In this document: one piece after another, positions 8,310 to 14,680 of the stretch
Numbering within the stretch: position 1 is the stretch's first letter
Layout: the number at the start of each line of letters is the position of its first letter
Source: a virus
DNA: 40,028 bases
IMG/VR virus record: IMGVR_UViG_3300043775_003011
Span: 1-40,028 of that record
Strand: one strand, 5' to 3'
Translations under genes and position numbers: made by a program
Notes under the pieces: generated by a model
What the model was told of the DNA's origin: nothing
What the model saw: the letters and a program-made list of their open reading frames with translations, nothing else
Databases searched by the model: none

Positions 8310-8702
8310 TTATATTGTTTTTACTAAACGCACTGAATATGCTTGGCTTCCACTAGTAAAATACTCTTGTTTTCCTGTGCCGAAGTTTTGTACCCAGACT
8401 GCATTTTTACCAAATGTTTCAGACGACATATAAAATGCGTTCATTCTAAGATTAGGTAATACATCAACATTTTTATACATCTCTTCTAATTCAATTCTAG
8501 TTGGTAATCTCCAGTCTTTGCCCATTTTTTTGGCTAACCGATTTGCATTAACCAATTTAAGATCTGCGCCGTTAAGTTCGGTTAAGTCGCGTTCTGCAAC
8601 TTCTATGTTACCAATTGTAACTGGTGTTCCTATTACATCCGATGATGTATATAATCCAGCGACCTCGTTTACGAAGTCTTCAAAAGTTGGTATGTTTTTC
8701 AT
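8310..8702 (-). CDS. Capsid-targeted DUF1566-like protein
   Basis: 130 residues from the ATG at 8702, chosen because it gives the standard leader MKNIPTFEDFVNE before Val; a longer ORF start at 8741 runs into the upstream gene. The mature part contains WRLPTRIELEEMY, an FYMSSE strand and a final SYSVRLV-type ending (here AYSVRLVKTI), the pattern of DUF1566 (Lcl C-terminal-like) domains, which are found in surface and phage proteins and are thought to be binding modules. Family call by motif pattern; role unknown. Confidence 0.8.
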   Translation of the reverse strand: MKNIPTFEDFVNEVAGLYTSSDVIGTPVTIGNIEVAERDLTELNGADLKLVNANRLAKKMGKDWRLPTRIELEEMYKNVDVLPNLRMNAFYMSSETFGKNAVWVQNFGTGKQEYFTSGSQAYSVRLVKTI

Positions 8703-8716
8703 TTTTTGTTTATATT

Positions 8717-9502
8717 TTATGAATAAGCTTCGATGTCCCATTGAATTCTTTCTAATGGAGTTTCATCATAACAAATATTTTTCTTAACCCAATCAAGTAA
8801 ACCTGGTTCGAACTTAGCATTTTGTGCCATATCATAAGCATTATCTGCTCCACCATTACCTGACATATCCTTAATCCATTTATCGTATGCCTTTTTATTC
8901 CATGAATGGGCTTTCTGTTTCTTTGCATGAGGCCCATTACCTAAAGTAGAGAAAACTGCCATAGATGAATTAGGAACAAATACATCAACAGAACCTTCAG
9001 TACCTGATTTACCATTGCCATATTTAATTTCTCTTCTAAATTTTGCTAATGCATAATCAGCAGATGCTATTTGAGATGAGCTAGACATTGCTCCGGTTTT
9101 TTTACCGTAAGCTTTTTTAAGTTGTAATTGTTTATTTGGATCAGTTTCAAAGTGAATATCTCGGATATAATCCTCAAACCATCCTTCATTTAAAGTAGAT
9201 TCCATAAGGTTACCACCACCATCAATTCCAGCACTATGCCAATATTCGCCTTTACCGTTATATGTTTGTACAAAGGCTACATATTCTTTAGTTTTAGGAT
9301 TCCAATAATGAGTTTTACCACCAGGTTCTTTCATTGATTTTAAAATTCCATTTCTAGCATTACTAATCAATGTGGCATTAACTTTAGGAGTTAGCGGTTC
9401 TCTGACAGTTAATTTATCAATAGAAGCTGAGGCTAAAGCTTCATTAGTAGAAGTTAATTTCGATTCGTTAACGAAATTCTCAAATGTAGGTATATTTTTC
9501 AT
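8717..9502 (-). CDS. Capsid-targeted protein with an internal cut site
   Basis: 261 residues starting MKNIPTFENFVNES. Further sites follow at TSTNE/A (residue 21) and MESTLNE/G (residue 106); the latter is the same linker as in the polyprotein at 2851-4563. Cutting would give an 85-residue piece (WNPKTKEYVAFVQTYNGKGEYW) and a 155-residue piece rich in Lys, Ser and Gly. Neither piece is recognised. The start overlaps the upstream stop as TAATG. Confidence 0.8.
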   Translation of the reverse strand: MKNIPTFENFVNESKLTSTNEALASASIDKLTVREPLTPKVNATLISNARNGILKSMKEPGGKTHYWNPKTKEYVAFVQTYNGKGEYWHSAGIDGGGNLMESTLNEGWFEDYIRDIHFETDPNKQLQLKKAYGKKTGAMSSSSQIASADYALAKFRREIKYGNGKSGTEGSVDVFVPNSSMAVFSTLGNGPHAKKQKAHSWNKKAYDKWIKDMSGNGGADNAYDMAQNAKFEPGLLDWVKKNICYDETPLERIQWDIEAYS

Positions 9503-9618
9503 TATGATTCTTTAGTCAATCTACTAATAATTTCTTGGTTATTAGCGATACGTTTTTTGTTTTTAAGTTGGTTACCTCTATTAGGTTTTGGTTTACCTTC
9601 TTTTTTAGATTTTGACAT
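9502..9618 (-). CDS. Very small basic protein
   Basis: 38 residues, from an ATG inside the end of the 9605-9883 gene to a TAA that overlaps the next ATG. It starts MSKSKKEGKPKPNRGNQ and is strongly basic, so it may bind nucleic acid. Both junctions overlap by a few bases, the spacing seen throughout the operon, which supports it as a real gene despite its size. Function unknown. Confidence 0.5.
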   Translation of the reverse strand: MSKSKKEGKPKPNRGNQLKNKKRIANNQEIISRLTKES

Positions 9619-9883
9619 TGTGTTTGATTATTTTGAGTCGAACATCAGATGTTCCTTGTATAATTCTATGTATCTCACCGCATTTGATGAATATTTCTTG
9701 ATTAAGTGAAATAGGCAATTGATTATCAAATTGAAACTGCCAATCCGTAGAATCTATCGCTTGAACGGTTCGATCTTGTTCATCCCAGTGCCATTTGAAT
9801 TCTTCAGGATGAGTGTCAGCACTAAATGTTCTTATAAAAACATTATCTCCTAAATCATCTTCTATAAAAGGCAATTCTACCAT
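9605..9883 (-). CDS. Cupin-like small protein
   Basis: 92 residues without the leader. The pattern EFKWHWDEQDRTV, then WQFQFDNQLP, then GEIHRIIQG, with His and acidic residues spaced through short beta strands, resembles a single-domain cupin, but I cannot name a subfamily or prove metal binding. Its start codon overlaps the stop of the displaced gene end at 9877-9933 (ATGGTAG), so it was originally coupled to the gene now at 10539. Confidence 0.65.
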   Translation of the reverse strand: MVELPFIEDDLGDNVFIRTFSADTHPEEFKWHWDEQDRTVQAIDSTDWQFQFDNQLPISLNQEIFIKCGEIHRIIQGTSDVRLKIIKHNVKI

Positions 9884-9933
9884 GGATTGTCAGATGAAAG
9901 TCCTAATTGTTTAGTAAAAAGTGAAGGAGCATA
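9877..9933 (-). pseudogene. Displaced 3' end of the gene at 10539-11084
   Basis: Eighteen codons plus TAG read YAPSLFTKQLGLSSDNPW, matching the C-terminus of the gene at 10539-11084 (YGPSLFSKQLGLQSDMPW) at 14 of 18 positions, though the DNA differs at many third positions. It starts at the stop codon of the GIY-YIG gene between the two copies. It is the leftover original end of the invaded gene, still overlapping the start of the next gene. Confidence 0.8.
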
Positions 9934-9935
9934 GG

Positions 9936-10499
9936 TTATGCATCGTTTAATTTTTTCTGTTCCCATGTAGATTTAATTTTATCTTTAGTTTCTTGTTTCA
10001 TTGGTCTTTTAGCACCTTCAGCAATTTTATCTTTAGTAGATTGTATTTTTTCTTGCGGTAAATAATCTTCATACTTCATGCCTTTAAATTTACAAGGTTT
10101 ATTACCTTTTCTACTTTTTGCACGCTCAGATAAATTTTTTCTATGTTCTTCAGTGAATATCCTTTTTTTACCGGAAGTAGAAAGTTTTTCCTTTATTAAT
10201 GACATCTCCTCGTTTGATTTATTAGCATAAGTATTACCGCCTAAAGCTGAATCTTTTTTATTATAGCTCATAGGATTATTAGAGATTTTGAATATTTTTA
10301 AGAATTTATCTTCAAAGGTATAAGCTTCTTCTCGAGTATTAAATCTTTTTAATATTTCAAATTTGAAATTTTCTTTGCCGTATTTTTTTCTGGCAAATGA
10401 TAAAGCACTTCCACTACCTTCATATTTTTCTTTACTACCTGAACCATAATAAAATTTACCATTTATTAAATTGGTTATCTTATAAAAATAATTTTCCAT
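9936..10499 (-). CDS. Free-standing GIY-YIG homing endonuclease
   Basis: 187 residues. The N-terminus MENYFYKITNLINGKFYYGSG is a GIY-YIG catalytic domain; a conserved Arg and Glu follow in KRFNTREEAYTFEDKF. The C-terminal half has NUMOD3-like DNA-binding repeats (TEEHRKNLSERAKSRKG and a second copy near the end). It is flanked by two copies of one gene end (10539 side intact, 9877-9933 displaced), the footprint of a mobile gene. A GATATATAAA box lies 11 bases upstream. Family call is strong; the cleavage site is unknown, presumably in the empty-site allele of the neighbouring gene. Confidence 0.9.
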   Translation of the reverse strand: MENYFYKITNLINGKFYYGSGSKEKYEGSGSALSFARKKYGKENFKFEILKRFNTREEAYTFEDKFLKIFKISNNPMSYNKKDSALGGNTYANKSNEEMSLIKEKLSTSGKKRIFTEEHRKNLSERAKSRKGNKPCKFKGMKYEDYLPQEKIQSTKDKIAEGAKRPMKQETKDKIKSTWEQKKLNDA

Positions 10500-10509
10500 T
10501 ATGTTTTAT

Positions 10510-10519
10510 TTTATATATC
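10510..10519 (-). promoter_or_regulatory. GATATATAAA box, late-promoter candidate
   Basis: Reads GATATATAAA followed by ATAAAAC on the minus strand, 11 bases before the GIY-YIG start at 10499. It resembles the T4 late promoter TATAAATA. All three GIY-YIG genes carry the same box. Confidence 0.5.
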
Positions 10520-10538
10520 AAGTTAGTGCGTAACAAAA

Positions 10539-11084
10539 CTACCAAGGCATATCACTTTGTAATCCTAGCTGTTTCGAGAATAGGCTCGGCCCGTAGCACG
10601 CCCAGAACCCTTTTTTCGAAGGATCCATTTTCTTTTGTAAATCACATTGCTGTCTAGCCCAAAAAGATGAAGCAGCTCCTTCATCGGCATTATCAATTGC
10701 ACGATTTGGATCTCCCCATTCTATTTTAGTAGCAATGATATTTCCATCATCATCCTTCTTACCACTATTGTGATAAACTTGATATTTTTGTTCTCCACCT
10801 CTTTGTGGTGTGTCTAATTTAACATCAATCCATGCATCATTATCGGTTTTGAATTTAGCCTTTTTACCTACCTCTAGGTTCTTTGCCATCCAAGCTGATT
10901 TGCCGTTAAGGATGATGTTTCCTTTATCCCAATATTCTTTAGTTTCCTCAAATAAATCATCATAAGCTTGTGAACCTAAACGAAATACTGAAGTACTTAA
11001 ATCTAGGCCATTTGCTTGGTGATATTTGAAAGCTTCTGAAGCGTTTTCACGAATGAAATCTTCGAATTCTGGTATGTTTTTCAT
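10539..11084 (-). CDS. Capsid-targeted protein with a replaced, GC-rich 3' end
   Basis: 181 residues from the ATG at 11084, giving the leader MKNIPEFEDFIREN; the longer ORF start at 11147 overlaps the upstream gene. The C-terminal part (ARQQCDLQKKM...GFWACYGPSLF...GLQSDMPW) has two Cys and an aromatic ending that look like a compact conserved phage domain, but I cannot name it. The last ~60 bases (10560-10620) are over half G+C by my count, unlike the AT-rich surroundings, and encode almost the same residues as the displaced end at 9877-9933. The end was probably imported together with the neighbouring endonuclease. Confidence 0.8.
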   Translation of the reverse strand: MKNIPEFEDFIRENASEAFKYHQANGLDLSTSVFRLGSQAYDDLFEETKEYWDKGNIILNGKSAWMAKNLEVGKKAKFKTDNDAWIDVKLDTPQRGGEQKYQVYHNSGKKDDDGNIIATKIEWGDPNRAIDNADEGAASSFWARQQCDLQKKMDPSKKGFWACYGPSLFSKQLGLQSDMPW

Positions 11085-11085
11085 A

Positions 11086-11442
11086 TTATCTTGTACGAGT
11101 GGAAGGAGTTCCTTTATATTCTGCTTGATATATCGATCTAAGTTCATTCCACATAGTTTGATATTTAGCCGGAATTTTATCAGTTGAATATAAACGAGAA
11201 CGAGAGTTTTTACCTAAAGATTCTGGTTTGTAATTAGGTCCGCTATAATATTCCATAAATTCTTTACCAGTATTAGGTCCTTTAACGTAAATTCCATAAG
11301 TGATTAAAGAATCACGATCTAAGTGTCCTTCCAAAATATCGCAATCTGGATTGTGGTCTGTGTGTGAGTTGAAGTTTAAATCATACCATTTAGTGGTATT
11401 AGATTCATTTACAAATGCTTCGAATGTAGGTAAGTTTTTCAT
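11086..11442 (-). CDS. Small capsid-targeted protein
   Basis: 118 residues starting MKNLPTFEAFVNES. The mature part is rich in Asn, Asp, His and Tyr (NSHTDHNPDCD, then MEYYSGPNYKPES) and ends basic (TPSTRTR). No family recognised. It ends two bases before the next leader start. Confidence 0.75.
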   Translation of the reverse strand: MKNLPTFEAFVNESNTTKWYDLNFNSHTDHNPDCDILEGHLDRDSLITYGIYVKGPNTGKEFMEYYSGPNYKPESLGKNSRSRLYSTDKIPAKYQTMWNELRSIYQAEYKGTPSTRTR

Positions 11443-11457
11443 ATTGTTAGTTTTTTA

Positions 11458-11511
11458 TTATATTGCAATTCCACTGAACCAAATAGAGATCCAAAGTATT
11501 AATTTTTTCAT
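11458..11511 (-). CDS. Possible 17-residue hydrophobic peptide
   Basis: ATG at 11511 to TAA at 11458 gives MKKLILWISIWFSGIAI. It is 22 bases downstream of a TATATTTG box and directly upstream of the leader gene at 11086. It could be a real membrane peptide or only part of a leader transcript; length alone cannot decide. Confidence 0.25.
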   Translation of the reverse strand: MKKLILWISIWFSGIAI

Positions 11512-11532
11512 ATCGATTGTATTTTTATATTA

Positions 11533-11540
11533 CAAATATA
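11533..11540 (-). promoter_or_regulatory. TATATTTG box, host-type -7 element
   Basis: Reads TATATTTG on the minus strand in the largest gene-poor gap of the cluster (11443-11675). It would drive the genes from 11511 leftward. No convincing -33 element is visible. Confidence 0.45.
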
Positions 11541-11564
11541 AACATAATTCCTGATACTATGAAA

Positions 11565-11663
11565 TTATTTTAAATCTTTTTTAAATTCATCGTATATCGT
11601 GAGTATTAAAAATAAGCCTATTATTCCAGCAAAGAAAGGTAGGCAATTAAGTTCAGAGTTCAC
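11565..11663 (-). CDS. Possible small single-span membrane protein
   Basis: A 32-residue frame with a GTG start 12 bases after the stop of the gene at 11676: roughly MNSELNCLPFFAGIIGLFLILTIY..., one hydrophobic span followed by a charged tail (DEFKKDLK). No ATG is available in frame. Charge after the span and position support a small membrane protein, but there is no independent evidence. Confidence 0.35.
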   Translation of the reverse strand: MNSELNCLPFFAGIIGLFLILTIYDEFKKDLK

Positions 11664-11675
11664 TGCATCAAATGA

Positions 11676-12176
11676 TTATTTTATTGCAGTTTTGATTAGA
11701 TCTTCAATTACTGAACTAAAGTCTCCTTTAGGAGTTACTCTAAGTGGTTTCTTATCTGACACAATATCCTTATTAATCCATTTAAAATGATCGGCATCTA
11801 CTAAGAACTTAGCAATTTCAGTAGAAATTTTCTTTGAATTAGATTCAAATTCTTTAACATTAAGAGGATAATTTTTTCCAAATGTAGAAGAAGGCTCTTT
11901 CTTAAGCGAATTAGTTGTTCCTATTTTTACATAACCTGTACCATCAGGCCATACACTAACTGAAAACATTACAACATTACGTTCATTTGGATTAACATCA
12001 TTATCCGAATCTACAAATAAGTTTGAGTTAATTTTAAACGTAGTGTTACCGGTTTCTTTAGCATCTCGATAAATACCCCAAGTAGATTTGTCTTCATCAA
12101 ACATATCAGGTGTTAAAATAACTTTTACGGCTGCAGCTTCATTTAAGAAGTCTTCAAAAGTAGGTATGTGTCTCAT
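11676..12176 (-). CDS. Capsid-targeted protein of unknown function
   Basis: 166 residues starting MRHIPTFEDFLNEA, with L-N-E before Ala. The mature part is predicted mostly beta with an Asp/Asn-rich loop (DSDNDVNPNER) and a helical end (FSSVIEDLIKTAIK). Not recognised. Its His at position 3 is shared with the next two genes (MKHIPTFE), which suggests that these three leaders descend from one another. Confidence 0.8.
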   Translation of the reverse strand: MRHIPTFEDFLNEAAAVKVILTPDMFDEDKSTWGIYRDAKETGNTTFKINSNLFVDSDNDVNPNERNVVMFSVSVWPDGTGYVKIGTTNSLKKEPSSTFGKNYPLNVKEFESNSKKISTEIAKFLVDADHFKWINKDIVSDKKPLRVTPKGDFSSVIEDLIKTAIK

Positions 12177-12178
12177 AA

Positions 12179-12523
12179 TTATCTTTGTTTTCCTTTTGTT
12201 ACTTGACCCATTTGAATAGCCTTTTCAATTTGATCGTATAATTCTTCGGCATTTTTAATATCCTTTGTAGGAATTTCAAATTCTCCTTTTTTGCAAAGAA
12301 GGACATAATATTCTCCGTTGTTGGTTATATTAAAATACTCATCTCCTGTCATAAATGGAATTTTCTTTCCTCTAACAGAACCAGAGCCTATTTCAATTGT
12401 TCCTTTAGAAGAATTTAATAATTTAGCCACCTTGTCAAGAATTTTATCATCCGTGGTTTTAACACCTTCTGGATATTCTATCTTTTCGTTAACGAATTCT
12501 TCGAATGTAGGTATATGTTTCAT
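12179..12523 (-). CDS. Small capsid-targeted protein
   Basis: 114 residues starting MKHIPTFEEFVNEK; V-N-E before Lys is a less typical flanking residue. The mature part has a helix, then a beta-rich region (GEYYVLLCKKGEFEIP) and a C-terminal helix ending in basic residues. Function unknown. Confidence 0.75.
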   Translation of the reverse strand: MKHIPTFEEFVNEKIEYPEGVKTTDDKILDKVAKLLNSSKGTIEIGSGSVRGKKIPFMTGDEYFNITNNGEYYVLLCKKGEFEIPTKDIKNAEELYDQIEKAIQMGQVTKGKQR

Positions 12524-12530
12524 TTTTTAA

Positions 12531-12905
12531 TTATTTTTTATTTACTCTTTCTAGGTAAATTATAGATGCATTTTTAATTTTACTTATAAAATCATCAAAC
12601 GTATAATTACCCTTTTCGATATTAACTTTTAATCTTTTTTTCCCTTTGTCATTAATTAAAATACAAAGTTCGTTTTTCAAAATATTAATATCAAAATGAT
12701 CGTATGGAAATTTAAAATTTTTATTTAATTCTAACCCTATACCAACTGTTGCTTTAGGCATGTCTGATAAGCCTATATTATAGATTTTCGTTTCTATACC
12801 TAAAGGGATTGATACTTTATTTTTTAATTGTTCAAATCCTTTAAATATACCTTTAGTTAAAATCTCTTCATTTAAGAAGTCTTCAAAAGTAGGTATATGT
12901 TTCAT
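12531..12905 (-). CDS. Small capsid-targeted protein
   Basis: 124 residues starting MKHIPTFEDFLNEE. The mature part is Lys- and Ile-rich with alternating beta strands (KKRLKVNIEKGNYTFDDF). No recognised family. Eight bases separate it from the neighbour on each side. Confidence 0.75.
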   Translation of the reverse strand: MKHIPTFEDFLNEEILTKGIFKGFEQLKNKVSIPLGIETKIYNIGLSDMPKATVGIGLELNKNFKFPYDHFDINILKNELCILINDKGKKRLKVNIEKGNYTFDDFISKIKNASIIYLERVNKK

Positions 12906-12912
12906 TGTTTAA

Positions 12913-14202
12913 TTATTTTTTATATGCTACCATTGAACGAATTTGATGAATTGCCATAAAAATTCCAGTGTACTTGTAAAGCTTACCTTTAAATAAGAAA
13001 GTAATTCCTTCGGTAGGAACGATTGATTCTAGGCCACCAGCCGCAGTAACTCGTCTAAGTTCATGTTCTAGTTTCTCGATATCTTTCTCGTCGCCATCAA
13101 CTCTAATTTTTGATATTGCCGCCTCTACTTCCTTTTTCATAATCATGGCAGCTTCAGTAGGATTTGCTACTAATGTTGATGTGATATTTTTCATCATTTC
13201 CGTTCCTATTTCTAAGAAGATATTTTCAAGAGGAGCATAAACTTCTCGCTTCCAAACTTTCGCCTTTTTCTTTTCTAATTCAATAAACCAATTTGCATTA
13301 TCGCCTAAGTCCTTTTTGATTTGTCCTACTGAGTAAGATTTATCAATATCGGCAAGTCTTCTAGCTAATCCATCTAATGAATTTTCCGGCAAAATAATCT
13401 TAGCATCATTAGCTTCTCTCATTATAATCTTTTTTCCCATTCCTAAAGCATAATCACCAACCGTAGATGTTTGAGTACAACTAGAATCTGACATTACCCG
13501 AGATAATTTATCAGCATAGTATTTAGCTCTCGCTTTAGTATTAGGCAAACGAAATGAAGCTATATCTTCAGGACCTCTTACAAAGAAAGTTTCTTGTGCT
13601 GCAGCATTTGCTTCGGCTATTAATTTACCTAAATCTCTACCTGCTTGTTTATCTTCACCTACAACATTTCCATTATTATCATATTCGACAACTCCATGAA
13701 ACACTAACATATTTTGGCCATAAGGCACAGTATTTTGTGTTACCGGCGTGATGATTTCTACCGATGCAAATTTTTGTCCTTCATTAAAAAACTTAAGTTT
13801 GTCTTTCTCAGATAAAGAACTTATAGAAGCAGTAAGATCTTTCATTGCTGCATTAAACGCAATTTCTATATCACCTCTACCTACAAAAAGTTCGGCAATC
13901 GATTTAGAGTTTAACGCGTTTTCACCGAAGTTTTTAAGGTGTGATTTGTTTCTAGCTGCAATCAATTGACCATTCTTCCATGAAATAGAAAGTTGTTGAC
14001 CATCAGTTTTAGTTTGTACAAAGTTTTCTGGACCGAATGCTCCATTAACGGTAGTTTGTAGCATTTCTTCTAAATCCAAAAAGGTCAACCCGATATCCTC
14101 AAAAGGATGTGCGAGATGACCATAGGCACCACCTTCATTGAGAGGTACATTAATGGATTCGTTCAATTTCTTAACGAAATCTGTAAATTTAAGTAGTTTC
14201 AT
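12913..14202 (-). CDS. Capsid-targeted ligase-like covalent nucleotidyltransferase
   Basis: 429 residues, the rightmost member of the main leader cluster. It starts MKLLKFTDFVKKLNE/S, and a second site VPLNE/G follows at residue 23. K65-T-D-G68, with LIAARNKS downstream, fits motif I (KxDG) and the following Arg of covalent nucleotidyltransferases; FASVEIITP...LVFHGVVEYD fits motif III, and EGITFLFKGKLYKYTG (398-413) fits motifs IV and V. This is the core of ATP-dependent DNA or RNA ligases. The 200-residue helical insert between motifs III and IV is unusual. It could seal or repair injected DNA or host RNA; which one is not decided. A late-promoter-like box lies 23 bases upstream. Confidence 0.75.
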   Translation of the reverse strand: MKLLKFTDFVKKLNESINVPLNEGGAYGHLAHPFEDIGLTFLDLEEMLQTTVNGAFGPENFVQTKTDGQQLSISWKNGQLIAARNKSHLKNFGENALNSKSIAELFVGRGDIEIAFNAAMKDLTASISSLSEKDKLKFFNEGQKFASVEIITPVTQNTVPYGQNMLVFHGVVEYDNNGNVVGEDKQAGRDLGKLIAEANAAAQETFFVRGPEDIASFRLPNTKARAKYYADKLSRVMSDSSCTQTSTVGDYALGMGKKIIMREANDAKIILPENSLDGLARRLADIDKSYSVGQIKKDLGDNANWFIELEKKKAKVWKREVYAPLENIFLEIGTEMMKNITSTLVANPTEAAMIMKKEVEAAISKIRVDGDEKDIEKLEHELRRVTAAGGLESIVPTEGITFLFKGKLYKYTGIFMAIHQIRSMVAYKK

Positions 14203-14224
14203 GTCTATGGTAGATTTAATTCTA

Positions 14225-14234
14225 TTTATATATC
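14225..14234 (-). promoter_or_regulatory. GATATATAAATA box, late-promoter candidate
   Basis: On the minus strand GATATATAAATA, containing an exact T4-type TATAAATA (14223-14230), 21-23 bases before the ATG at 14202. It sits at the head of the leader-protein operon and is the best candidate for its promoter. Confidence 0.6.
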
Positions 14235-14253
14235 TCTACCTGACACTTGAAAA

Positions 14254-14472
14254 TTATTTAGCCTTTTCAGCTAATTTAGCTTCCTTTTTAGCTTCTTTAC
14301 GAGCTTCTTCGGCTTCTGCAACTGCAATGGCAGCAGCATCTCTAACATTTAATTTCCATTCAGATTTAGGACAGAAAGACCATCCTTGATTTTTAACCGC
14401 ATAATCCGCATGAACATCTTCAATTCTCTTATATTCAGTTTCGTTATTTTGTATTTTCTTTATCGTTTTCAT
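14254..14472 (-). CDS. Small Ala/Lys/Glu-rich helical protein
   Basis: 72 residues starting MKTIKKIQNNETEYKRI. The last 30 residues are an uninterrupted Ala-Glu-Lys helix (AEAEEARKEAKKEAKLAEKAK). No leader of the NE-site type. It resembles other short phage proteins with a globular start and helical tail; function unknown. Confidence 0.65.
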   Translation of the reverse strand: MKTIKKIQNNETEYKRIEDVHADYAVKNQGWSFCPKSEWKLNVRDAAAIAVAEAEEARKEAKKEAKLAEKAK

Positions 14473-14491
14473 TTTACTTTAATGTTGTTGG

Positions 14492-14680
14492 TTAAGTTTT
14501 GTGAACTTTTTTAATTTCTATTCGAATTTGATTGGCTGTATTAGGTTCTTTTAATAGGATAATTAGAGAGTCTTTCTCTTTATCATAACCATAAACTTCC
14601 CAATCATCGGTAGATATTGGACGATCATTAATCCAAGAAGAAATTGCAAGGTCTTCTTTTCGTTTTAATTCTAATTGCAT
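14492..14680 (-). CDS. Small hypothetical protein
   Basis: 62 residues starting MQLELKRKEDLAISSW. It begins exactly at the stop of the glycosyltransferase gene (one shared base), so it is coupled to it. Short alpha/beta protein without motifs that I recognise. Confidence 0.6.
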   Translation of the reverse strand: MQLELKRKEDLAISSWINDRPISTDDWEVYGYDKEKDSLIILLKEPNTANQIRIEIKKVHKT

